This document shows positions 23,178-33,741 of a DNA stretch of 64,000 nucleotides, in pieces. Location of the stretch: positions 124,001 through 188,000 of the forward strand of contig JALMLS010000321.1 in assembly GCA_038496445.1 (NCBI GenBank), read 5' to 3'. Under the pieces are notes generated by a model that did no database searches, was not told the origin of the DNA, and saw nothing but the letters and a program-made list of their open reading frames with translations. The DNA comes from Trichosphaerium sp. ATCC 40318 (Eukaryota; Discosea; Flabellinia; Trichosidae). The number at the start of each line of letters is the position of its first letter. The first letter of the stretch is position 1. The position numbers and the translations under genes were made by a program.

Positions 23178-25335
23178 ATGAAACGTTTACTGCATAAAAT
23201 AACGTCAAAGGGGAAGATAAAGGCAAAATCAGATAAACCGATGGATATAACAAAAGGTACGTATTTTTTTTCTATTGTACTGGCTTTTATAGCACCTTCA
23301 CTACAACCTACACGATATGGTACTACCAAAAAACGAAGCGATCGGTTTTTTTTTTTGATTTTTTTTTTTGAATTCCACCCGATTTGATGGAGCTTTACAT
23401 CTACGCGAACCAATTCGTCTACGCGCGTAAGATTGTTTTTTTACGCGTATTTACTCGAGTAGTGGATTTTTTTGAACAACAAAAGAAAACTTTTTACGTT
23501 GTAAACAACGTCTCTTTCAAACTCGCTTTTTAACCTTCTCATAACGTTTAGTAAACCTTGATGATGTTGAATACTTCGATAACGGAACTATTGTCTTTAG
23601 AAACTTTTTAACAACAAAACAGCAAGAAGAGCTTCTTAACAAGTGCTTTGTATTATCAGAGAACGATGTAAACAAAGAAATCAACGAAAAGAACTTTCTG
23701 AGGTGAGATATTCGATATTTTTCATTTTTTTTTTTATTTTTTCTCTTTTCACAGATTTTGTCTTTTCGGTTTTTTGTTGCTTCTAACTTGTTTATTCACC
23801 TTGCATTACCTTTAAACCGTCTTGTATTTTCACTTGATGGCCATATCGTTACATTTACCTATTTTTGCTGACACACGTGCCTAGGAACGAAAAATCTTAT
23901 AACAAAGGAGCAGCGAAGGTATGCACAACCTCAAACAATGCTTTGAAATGAAAAATTGGATTTTTTATCTGCTACAGAGTCGAGTTTTTGTTTAATGTTT
24001 AGATCTACCATCTTCTTGCTTTGTTTTTTTCGGTTTTTTTTGTTCTATTAATTTTTCTTACAAATCACGTTTTTTTACCTTTCTAATGGGTCTGTTATTA
24101 GGCTTTTATGTTTTATAACTGGGCTGCTTTTCCCGCTAGTTTTACACAAACAAGACCTGATGAATTATGTGATATAGGAAAGCAGGTACGTAGGAGCGAT
24201 TATTCAAGTCTCTTTCGTGAAGTACCCTGAACTTTTATTTTGATTGAAACCAAATCACTTTCTCACTGTATTTATCATCACGCTCACTCATGTTACCTTA
24301 GACGATGGCGTATGCGCACAAGCTAAGCCTATTGAGATCAGATGTAGAGGAATTTTATCGGTTACCCAACATCGAAAATCCAGAGTCGCTTTACGCCATT
24401 CTGTATCCTATGAAAGGTACCTAAAGACTGATAGGGTTTTCGAGAAATTTTTTTTTCAATTTATCATGTCAAGTCTCACGTGATTTATTAGGAAGTTTTG
24501 GTGGTCATGTCGATGGAGCTGACGTAAGTGTTACTGTTTAATTTAATTTTTTTTCGCTTACCTCTTAAAAGGGCTGGGCTATGAGTATATCTATAGGAGA
24601 CTCTGCAACTTTCTTTATTCATAAAACAAAGTACACTGATAGAAAGAAAAGAAAAGGAACTTTTACTGAAGAAGAAATCGAAAAAGATAGGACTTATATC
24701 CATATACGATCTGGAGACGCTTGTATTTTTAAAGGTGGCCAAGTACGTGAATACTTGAATATCCTTTGAAATCCACAAGAAACACAAAATCCTTTTTTTT
24801 TTGATATTAAATTTTTCTTTACAGTTGGAACATGGCGTTTCAAGAATATATACGGATTCGGCACCTAGTTTTTGGAAGAAGCATAGAGCCCGTAGTACAG
24901 AACATGCATCTCGTATGGTGCTTCAGTATAGGTACGCAACATAAAAAAGGAAACAAGAAAAAAAGAAAAAAGATCAAAAAACAAGAATTGTATTTGTCAA
25001 ATTTCTCGTGCCACAGTGGAGTGTTTGTCACGTGTTTATTATTTTTCACTTGGTTTTCTGTTTATTTTTATATTTAGGGACTCTAAAGATCATTTAATGT
25101 ACAACCCATATTTTTACGTTCGACAAGATGAAAACACTTCAGATGTGACTTGCTCAAAGCTTCATCGTCTTGGTCGTTCATCAGAGACTGATTCTATGGA
25201 ATCACCACAGACTATCGAACCTGCAGACAAGGAAGAAAATGGTGTCATGGTGAGTACAGGATTACTATTTCAGCAAACTTTTTTTTTTTTTTTTATTTCG
25301 TTTTGTCATTTGTCTTACTGTCTTCATAGGACTAA
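23178..25335 (+). CDS. AlkB-type Fe(II)/2-oxoglutarate dioxygenase
   Basis: Starts MKRLLHKITSKGKIKAK (23178) and ends at a TAA at 25333-25335, with at least nine exons. The dioxygenase core is clear: FYNWAAFPASFTQTRPDELC, YAILYPMKG, then GGHVDGAD with the HxD iron ligands (about 24495), MSISIGDSATFFIH (strand pairing with the AlkB SLG motif), IHIRSGDACIFKGGQ and LEHGVSRIYTD with the second His and the 2OG-binding Arg. AlkB proteins oxidatively demethylate bases in DNA or RNA. A Lys-rich N-terminus suggests nucleic-acid binding or nuclear entry. The C-terminal tail is Ser/Glu-rich. The first intron (about 23258-23552) is unusually long for this window and might hide a small exon. The ALKBH subtype is not certain; ALKBH1-like is possible. 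Confidence 0.8.
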
Positions 25336-25488
25336 AGGTATGGTGGTTCTGTGGTAAATTGTTGCTTCGACAACAAATTGTAATTATACATGTAACAATT
25401 ACATGCTTTCAATGATAACTGTTAAACTTAAAAAGCTTGGTATTACTTTCTTTTTATTTTTGAACAAAAACCAAAAATATTTACTTTT

Positions 25489-26547
25489 TTAATCTTCTAA
25501 AGTCCATCCACCATAAGTCTTTTTATATGATTCACGTTCCATAAGACGTTCCATATACGCTCTACAATTAGGTAGTTCTTTAGGATCGAGCATTTTCATA
25601 ACACCAGCTGCAAGCAAGTCATAACTAAAAATACATTGTTAGCAAAAACACGCACGTGAAAAAAAACAAAAGAACAACAGATTTTCTTGTTTGTGAAGAG
25701 TGACGAAGAAAATAATGAGAATTTCAGTTTTGTTGTACCCAATAGAAATATCAACTGCAGAGAATTTATCACCTAATAACCATGTCTTTCCTTTAAGAGC
25801 ATTTTCTAGTACAGGACCACAAGTACTCTTCCATCGTTTTGTTTGTTTATCCATTAAGTCTTGGTTTGGTTCCTTTTTTTCTCTCTCCAAAAACATTGGT
25901 GCAGTGATATGATACATTGTAGCAGGTCCATAAGTCATCTATAAAAGAAAGAAATAAGAATTATTGTACTACAAAATAACTGTAACAGACACAAATTCCA
26001 ACAACAAAAGCGTTGTAATAACAAAAACCCAAAAATGTTGTTTCTCTTGTATCTCAAAACTACGCACCCACTGATAAAACAACGCTCTATTAACGGTATC
26101 CGAGTATTTAGGATGCAGTTTAAAGTCTAATAAAAGCATAAAGATAACGAATAACAAACAGACGAAGTTCAAAGAAAACTTGTCAAGAAAAAAGCTGTTA
26201 CTGGCCTCACCTTTATCGTACTTGTCCAACAAGTACATACATATAGCGCTCGATTCTGTGAGTGTAATCTCATCATTGATAAATACTGGACAAGTCCCAT
26301 TAGGGTTCAGTTTAAGGTATTCTTCGGTTTTAAGATACTCTGGCTTGTCAAAGCTGATGATGTCGATTGGTAGCGATAGTTCGTTAATAATCTATTAATT
26401 TGATTAGGCGTATGGTCTTTCTTATGCGTAAGCAATTGTTTACAAGCGTTATTCGATCGTTTAAAATTGTTTAGCTGATTTTACCTGCATTGGCCTACTG
26501 GAGCTCCAAAAAGGCTTATGGTAGAGTTTGCCTTCGAACTTGGCCAT
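25489..26547 (-). CDS. Glutathione S-transferase
   Basis: Starts at an ATG at 26547 (MAKFEGKLYHKPFWSSSRP) and ends at a TAA at 25489-25491, with six or so exons. The N-terminal thioredoxin fold shows the classic pattern: SSRP at the active-site start, LKLNPNGTCPVFI with the cis-Pro, and LTESSAICMYLLDKYDK, which holds the Glu-Ser that binds the gamma-glutamyl part of glutathione. The C-terminal helical domain has GKTWLLGDKFSAVDISIGY, the conserved N-capping Asp region. It would conjugate glutathione to electrophiles in the cytosol. The class (theta-like or other) cannot be told by eye. A partial match to insect or plant theta types is possible. Confidence 0.88.
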
Positions 26548-26959
26548 TTTAATACTGCTTTGAATGATTGAGAGATAGAAAGACTGGAAAAAATGATTAC
26601 TTTCATTGAAAGTAAAATAATGTCAACACCTGATAACAAATGCACTTTTATTTTAGCGCCTTCAGTTTGATAGATTCGCTGTTAAGTACTTTATGGCACT
26701 TGCCACTTTAAAACGTTAGTCGCTATACAGTTACTTGTCACCTGTTCTATCAAATTGCATAACTCGCCTCACCTCAATCCGGATTAAGGCAATTAGGTTA
26801 TGCATGTCCTCCAATTTTATTATTTAGACACATGCTCTTTTTTTCTGATTTTAAACCATTTGGCAGCGTACTCACAGTCACGTGTTTTTAGAAAAGTGTA
26901 GAGAAAAATGGCGGATAAACTCTGTTGAAATAAGATCTTTGGTTTATTAGTAGCTTACA
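26548..26959. other. Intergenic stretch
   Basis: About 410 bp containing the GST promoter and the 3' flank of the next gene. A CACGTG lies at about 26880. No gene is seen. Confidence 0.3.
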
Positions 26960-27906
26960 CTAGTGATATCCATTCTTTGAGAAACGGTCAAAGTTGAGCT
27001 TAAGTTCATCAAGTACAACAAAAGCGTCTTGAACAGGAAACACAGCAATTGTCTTAAAATCGGGGTCAGAATTTCTTGTTGCACGTGACCAAAAATGAGG
27101 ACCGCTACCATCAGAATTTAAGTAACTAAAGTCAAAAGAATGGATACATGGATGACCATTTCCTTTACCCACCAAGACACAATCATCTTTTGTATCCAAC
27201 CCAATAGCACCCTCATCTCCTGATTTCGATGTTGAAAGGTACAAGAGACTACCACTCTTTGATTCCCAAACAGATTGCTGCAAAGCACCCATAAACGAGT
27301 CGCTATCACCTGTAGGCCATAAAGGCTCCCAGTTGATATTACTATCATAAGTATCAGGGGGAACGTCAACAACCACAGTCTTTATAAGCGTCCATTCTTC
27401 TTTTTTTGAATTCTCTATCATTCTCAAATATTTCTTACATGATCCTCCTTCGTTTGTTGACATGTTTTTGTCGACATACTTTGGCCTTTTTCCAGATAAT
27501 ATAGGTTCACGGGGAGGTATACCCGGAAAGGGAGGACCCCTGTAATCCACTATATCGAGAACCACGTTATCCCAATTCAATAGTCCTACAAATACAACTT
27601 AACATTTTCCGAAGTGACGTTTTGCTTTTTGTGTTCCACAAGACACGTGCCTTGTTTGATTTTCTTAGCAAATGTCTTGTTGTCATAAACAATAGCGTAA
27701 AACCTCTTGTTAACGAAACATAACGTTCTAAGACTTTTACATAGCAAGTTTGTCATTATTTCTATCCATATTTCGTTTGGGCACAGTGAATTAGGGCTAA
27801 CATCTATACAAGCAAAGTTTTGCTTTTTCTCGAAGAGGCGCTTTGGTTTTTCGTTTCCTGCGGTACCGGTAGTCGGTCTACGAGCAATTTGCTTTGTGCG
27901 GGCCAT
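26960..27906 (-). CDS. F-box-like protein with a histone H3-like N-terminal tail
   Basis: The first exon starts at an ATG at 27906 with MARTKQIARRPTTGTAG, which matches the first residues of histone H3 (ARTKQ, then AR, then TG and A at H3-like spacing). Residues about 38-75 form an F-box-like segment (SLCPNEIWIEIMTNLL, then LCFVNKRFYAIVYD). The second exon (27580-26960) encodes a 200-residue unrecognised domain (DIVDYRGPPFPGIPP, TLIKTVVVDVPPDTY, EGAIGLDTKDDCVLVGKGNG) and ends NGYH. By family, an F-box would link it to SKP1/SCF; the tail could dock on H3K4 readers or on LSD1-type enzymes, which is inference. The join between the two exons is out of frame at the only obvious acceptor, so the exon structure needs cDNA. 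Confidence 0.65.
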
Positions 27907-28271
27907 TACGCTGTGTTTTAAAGATCAACTGGTAACAAACTTAACTGGCAAGTGAACTAGGCCTTAGGTTCTTGCAAGTAAACATCAATAGGTTAAGTAT
28001 TTCCAACCATCTTGCAACATACGTACGCAGTTGGAAGTAACTGACTGTAAAAAAGTTGGCTTTTTATGTGTAGTCAGCAATCAAAATGCCCGCTTTTGTT
28101 TCTAGCCAATGCTATGTTTAACAGCGCCATACAAAAATGAAAACTGGTGCAAAAAATGACTGGTTGTCTAGTCCCTTGGAACGAGAAGCAGCACATGCAA
28201 ATTGAAAAGGCAAATATATTGTTTGACATTGTGTTTCAGAAAATGAGTTGATTGATGCATACGTGTTGCTT
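27907..28271. promoter_or_regulatory. Intergenic region upstream of the H3-tail F-box gene
   Basis: About 365 bp between two minus-strand genes. It contains 'acgtacg' near 28020 and no recognisable gene. A 67-codon minus frame (28118-28321) overlaps the next gene's end and is not supported. Confidence 0.3.
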
Positions 28272-30149
28272 TTATTTAATACCCCTGGTTGTACGCTCAC
28301 AAGACTTACAACAAACTTCACATACAGCTAAATTACTTTGATGCTCCGTTGAGCATTCTTTTCCAATACAAAGACGTTGCCATATCGACGTTAAACCTAA
28401 ATTATCATGTCTTGACTTAATTTTTCCTGTTTCACTATCCATCACAAAAAGGACTTTAGCGCATGTAACAAGTAGGACATCTATTTAAAGAATTAAAAAA
28501 AGCAAAACGAATGCACGTGTTAAAAACCAATAACTTAGTTGCAAAAAAGAGGTTTTCTTCAAAATCGGAAAAAACCAAGATATCATGGTAGCGTTTAAGC
28601 CTGTAGTTGGAAACTAATATCTTCTGTGGTGCGAAAGAGGCTCGGTAAATACTGTTTAATAACATACCTTTACGTTTGACAATACTAACAAAGCAATCAC
28701 GTGCACTTAAGAACATGCTACCTCCTTTAAATAACTTAACATGCCAAACTGGTTTGCCTCCTTTTAACTCAAATGCAGTAACACCAGCACATGCTCCTAC
28801 TATAACATACCTACCATATAGTACCATGGTAGATCCAAGGACTAAATATTTTAGCGTGTAAGCGTTTACGATGAAGAAAAATAGAAACAAGAAGTGTTTG
28901 GCGTACAAGAGTATTGTCCTCTGCCTTTTCTTTTCCATACTTCCTTAAGATCTTTTGAAGAAAAGGCACTAACTTGATTCTTCCCTGATACATATACCAT
29001 ACCATCATGACTTAGATGAGGCATTTGAGGCTTAGCAGTAGTAACAAACGCTTGTTGTTTAACCTAAACATAAAAATTAGTAAGAACAAAAACAAGCTCA
29101 AATAAAAACAACTCCCAAAACAATGAGCCAGCACTTTAACAACCGCACAAAAACCCAATACTGCAAAAAATCATGATGATACCATGATCAGGTGCTTATT
29201 ACAGATTTAAGGGTTTCCTCAAACACTATAATACCTCCAAGAGGTGAAATAAAAACCAAATCAAAGTATTTTTACCTCTTTTCCATTTTTAGGGTCCAAG
29301 TAGTATATACTCCCAAAGCATGTTACTAATAAATACTCACCTGATCCTTCTACTGACATCATAGACATACTTATTCCATCAAGTACATTTAAGCGATTTA
29401 GCCACCCATTTCTAACAAAAAGTTAAGAACTCTTTCTTTTTTTTAGGCCTATTGTCTTACATAAACCTATTCTCCCATATAACATCGCCTGTGCTCTTTT
29501 TAAGAGCACGTATAGTAACTGTACGACCAACATAAATAATATCTTCATGGACCAAAATAGTTGCGACAGAATCTGCAATGTGTCAAAATGTCAAAGCTTG
29601 AAAGTGAACCCAAAAAAAAAAAAAAAACATACCAGCAACATAGAGCGAAGGCTTGCCCAGGAATAACTTCCATAAGCATTTACCACTATCCTTATTTATC
29701 ATGAAGTACTTCAAGTCACAAGACATGAATATCTTGTCATCATCAACAAAACTAATCAACGTGTAACGATGAGCTTTTTTGTCTTTTTTTTTCGAAAGTT
29801 AGTTTCGAAGCAAGATATACAAACGCTGTTGTACCTTCTCTACCGTCGAAAGTCCATATATTACCACCGTTTCCAGGGCTTAATTTAGAAAGCGTGCCTC
29901 GATAGCCGATATATAACGAACGACCGTCGCTAAGGCGTGTAAGGGTTTAATAAGGTAAACGACGGCGTACCACGCGAGTGCTGCAGTATTTGTGCTTGAA
30001 TACCAAGCGCGTATGCTTTTAGCTATATCCATGCGCCATATGACGCTCATATCTATAGTATCGAATGCCAGAACATTAGATTGGTCTGTAATAAACAGAA
30101 TTTCATTCAAAGGCACTTTTTTGCCTGCTTGATGCGAAGATAGCTCCAT
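28272..30149 (-). CDS. PQQ-like beta-propeller protein
   Basis: Starts at an ATG at 30149 (MELSSHQAGKKVPLNE) and ends at a TAA at 28272-28274. About eight exons encode repeats of the type 'short beta strand, xLDxxxGxxxW, beta': LAFDTIDMSVIWRMDI, LSKLSPGNGGNIWTF, MINKDSGKCLWKLFL, IRALKKSTGDVIWENRF, IYYLDPKNGKE, VTAFELKGGKPVWHVKL and LFVMDSETGKIKS. This spacing is that of PQQ/YWTD-like beta-propellers. No quinone-binding or catalytic site is visible, so it is probably a scaffold. The last exon adds a Cys-rich tail (CEVCCKSCERTT), which might bind metal. There is no signal peptide. Biological role unknown. Confidence 0.65.
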
Positions 30150-31020
30150 AGAAGGCCAATTACGCTATGTAATCAACTAATTTGTAATATATGCTAACGC
30201 ATGCCGGTTTAGGCTACTAAACTATACAAGCTATACAGCGCTAAGTGTCTATACCCGAAAGTGGGAATTCTGCAACAAAATGTCTGCAAACAGTCTTTGC
30301 TATTCCTAATTTGACTATCCGGCCAACAAATACATCCCTAATACGTATCTATTTGCATTTGGAGGTACAGCGTTGATGAAACCCAAGGTGGATTAGGTGC
30401 CCTTCCAAGGCACTTTAACAACAAGGACGCGCCAATTGAAGCGTTGTGTGTGAGAAGCTATTGAGATCGACTTTTATGAAGAGCAATCCTCAGATTCATC
30501 CAATTTTGTTTTGTAATTTACATTATTTGTTTAAACTACCACTGTCATGTACCAAAGCTACTGGAATTGATATCAGTGCTTTAGAAAGTAGCGCTCAGTC
30601 ATAGTTGAGTTAGTTAGGGTAGCGAGAAGCTCAAAAAATGGAGCTTGTTTTTAGAAATCATGTTTATTAGTCTACATAGTTTGGTCACTTTTTTAAGTCT
30701 GGTCCCTTTTTGGGTTCCTGTCTATGCCCTCGAGTTCAACTCACGAGCATGTTGGCAAATAGCGCATGAAGCACACCACATAAGGATACAGCAATCGCCG
30801 CAACTAGGGTTTAAAATCAACAAAAAGGCAAAAATTTCCAAAAAAACCGCTTTTGAAGATGAAACGGTTGTCACGTGTTTATACAAAAAGGACCCAATCG
30901 ATTTTTTAAGTTTTTGGGTAAAGGGAGAAATGGGTAACCCGAAAAGCTGTGAATAGACTCTATTCGCGAAAACAAGGAGAGCTGTGCGAGGCGATAGAAA
31001 AAAAAAGCGAAATTAGAAAA
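30150..31020. other. Intergenic stretch without a supported gene
   Basis: About 870 bp. A 103-codon plus-strand frame (30645-30956) starts with a hydrophobic leader but its tail is low-complexity Lys-rich with no family match, so I do not call it. The left part should hold the promoter of the beta-propeller gene. One CACGTG lies at about 30873. Confidence 0.35.
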
Positions 31021-31024
31021 TATA

Positions 31025-31304
31025 GCTCACTTGGAATATTGCATCCCGTATTTCGCTCTTATCTGCTGTCTCGTAAAGTATATCAGATTTGTACTACCTA
31101 AACAGCAATCGCAGAAAGTACACTCTCTTTCGTCTGCGTTTGCCTTGTTTTTGGCGATCTGGAAGCAAGGCACGAACCTAGAAAATTATCTTTAACTTTT
31201 GAGGTATTGTGTTAAACAAGGAGATTTTTGGCTACATACCACGTGATCACACAAACAGAGCAGTCATCAAAACAACCGCATAAGCCTTCTTCAAAGTCCG
31301 TCAT
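31025..31304 (-). CDS. Small PLAC8-family Cys-rich protein
   Basis: Too short for long-ORF detection but clear from its motifs. The first exon (ATG at 31304) reads MTDFEEGLCGCFDDCSVCVITW; the next starts FVPCFQIAKNKANADE and ends ECTFCDCC; the last carries IRAKYGMQYSK before a stop. The order GLCGCFxDCxxC, then PC, then CDCC, then IRxKYG is that of the PLAC8 family (plant PCR/CNR proteins, fish and human PLAC8), small membrane-associated proteins tied to metal transport, size control or Ca2+ handling. The last junction is uncertain by one base in phase. It shares an upstream region with the methyltransferase on the other strand. Confidence 0.7.
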
Positions 31305-31801
31305 TGTTATTGTAGTATTTTTTTAGTGTTATGGCGGGTCAACGACTCCACTTAAGAGGACTTAGCTGGATTTCGACTTAACCGAGCGAGTGTGAAAGAA
31401 AAAGGATTGTGATACTCTAGCAGTTTTTTAATGTTAATAGTAGTGTTATTATACATGAGATGCACAGTTCACCCGGGTTGCCTAATCGAACGTGACTTAT
31501 TCTGCCTTACTTAGCTAAAAAGCTGTCAGACTGGACGCTCTTGGCGCAATGTCACTATGAGAGTGGTTAATTGTACAAGCTGGCGCATAAATCGCTTGAC
31601 ATGTCCTCATACTTCGAGAATACGCCATTACAAGCGGTCATACAGTAACGTAACGTAATGCAAACGATTACAATGATTTTAAACGTATTTTAGCACAGTA
31701 AACCTTCAAAAAACGTAAAACAACAATCCCCGGTGCTCTTACGGCGTTTTGTGCGCCAATGGCTCACTCAGTACTTTGCAAACGCAAAAGTAGTCGCAAG
31801 C
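31305..31801. promoter_or_regulatory. Divergent intergenic region (PLAC8 / methyltransferase)
   Basis: About 500 bp between divergent genes. It contains 'gtaacgtaacgtaatg' near 31648, a short direct repeat of TAACG. No RNA gene is seen. Confidence 0.35.
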
Positions 31802-33481
31802 ATGCCTAAACCAATCAATTTCACATCTCTTAAAGGAGAAAGCGGCTATCGCGTATGTTTATAGTACAAAACGCAACTTATAAGCGATTTGAACAACAAA
31901 AAGCGCTAACTTCTTTCAGAAAGCTCTATACGACGCTTATGATGTAGCAGGTGGATTTCTAACGCCAGTTGAAATATTTAAACCTCATTACGCAAATGCA
32001 GTAGCAGAGCACGTGATTTTTTTCGGAACAAGAGCGAAACGACACGGAACCTTGTCTTCTTACTTTTTTTTCTAGATGCATGTTACAAACTTTGCAAAAT
32101 CTTGGTCACTATAGCGACAGGAATATACGCTTCTCTTCTAAATCACCACTACATATTTTAGAGGTACTTTAGAGAGTTTTTTAATCACCTGCGTGTTATT
32201 GATTGTGAGGTTTGTGGTTAGGCAGGAGGCGGTAACGGAACTTTGGCAAGTGGGATTTTAGATTATTTGCAAGTGAATCATCCACGTTTGTATGAAGTTA
32301 CACGTTATACAATCACAGATATTAGTGCTGCATTAGGTGCTCAACAGATTAAAGCTGCAAAGAAAAGACATGAGAGTAAATTACGTATTATAACAAGAGA
32401 TGTTTTGGAATGGGACACTCAAATTAAGAATACTGGGTTTTTTCTTGGGTTAGAGATTTTGGATAATTTACCTCATGATAAGCTTGTCTTCAATAGCACT
32501 AAGAAGTGCATTATGGAGACTAGTATTGAGGTTACTGGTTCTATAGATTCACCAGTATACACTGAAGTGTATAAGCCTGTATCAGACCCATTTATTGTTG
32601 AATGTCTCAAAGATTTCGCAAAGCTTTATAATATTTCTGAGAAGGGTGTTGAAGAACAGAATGGTGATGATGTTAAGGCATTATGGGATCGTATTACAAA
32701 ACCTAAAGGTATTGAGAATAATACAAGAGACTTATTCTCTTCATGGATGAGCCCTGAGGTACATGGTCTAGCGCAATGATATTTTTTGATAAGCCACTTT
32801 TTTGTTAATCTGTTTTTTTGTACAGAAATGGTCGGGTGTCTTTAGAAGTGCACCAAGTTCTTTCTTTTTACCTTCTGGCGCAATTAAACTTTTTAAAGTA
32901 CTTAAAAAGAATCTACCAGATCATTACGTAGTTCTATCAGATTTTGACTATCTACCAGACACGATGCTCGGTACGGACTTTCCTGCTAAATACTTTGTCA
33001 TTTCATATTTTTTTTTTATCCTTTATTTTCGTTTTTGCACTCATTCTTTTTTTAAAATAATGTTTATCACGTGATACAACCAATATTAACGTAAAATTTT
33101 GAAGCAAGGAATTTTAAGTAGTAAATAATAATGCCTGTGTTGAGCTTTCTTCTTTTATTCTTCTTTTTTTTTTGACATTTTTTTTAAGGTTGTAATGCTC
33201 CACTTGTTCAAAGAACTGTTGGAAATGATTCAAAGACATATTCTTCATACACAGAAGCACCTTTTGGTGATACAGATATTTTCTATCCAACAAACTTTAG
33301 TACACTTGAAGAAATTCATGAAATGTTCAAACCACAGGAACAACGTTCTTCTATTGTTTATAAGACAGAAAAATTTATGAATTGTTTTGCAAGATGTACA
33401 GAAACAGAGACAAAAACTGGGTATAACCCATTACTAAAGGATTTTACAAATACCAGCATATTCACAACTGTACAAAAATAA
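31802..33481 (+). CDS. MidA/NDUFAF7-family SAM-dependent methyltransferase
   Basis: Starts MPKPINFTSLKGESGYR (ATG 31802) and ends at a TAA at 33479-33481. Exons: KALYDAYDVAGGFLTPVEIF, a short middle exon, then the large exon at about 32222-32757 with EAGGGNGTLASGILDYL (SAM motif I), TDISAALGAQQ and LGLEILDNLPHDKL, which matches the catalytic-site segment of the MidA/DUF185 family. The next exon has KWSGVFRSAPSSFFLPSGAI, then a C-terminal exon. In animals NDUFAF7 methylates NDUFS2 during complex I assembly in mitochondria. The LDNLPHD form is closer to the fungal DUF185 type, so the substrate may differ. No strong mitochondrial presequence is visible at this start. Confidence 0.75.
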
Positions 33482-33741
33482 ACTTTTTGATACGTCTGAA
33501 TATGAATTGAAATACGGATGTACAATACTTATTTTTTTTTTACTTTCCACACCCATAACTGATGTCTCAAGTACAAGAATTTACATTACTACAATACAAG
33601 TATTTTTTAAAACGTACATACAGTATAGTTTTTCCTAATTGGTAGTACGCAAGGAGTTGTTTAAAGGAAGATAACTCCAGTTTTTTTTTTTGAATCAAAA
33701 AGGTCAAAAAAGTGAAAAGAAGAAACTTCACACCACTTCGT
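33482..33741. other. Short convergent intergenic region
   Basis: About 260 bp between the stop codons of two convergent genes, with T runs that could serve polyadenylation. Nothing else is seen. Confidence 0.3.

Noticed and set aside
30645-30956. A 103-codon plus-strand frame with a hydrophobic start
   Set aside because: No splice-supported continuation, low-complexity Lys-rich tail and no family match. Probably chance.
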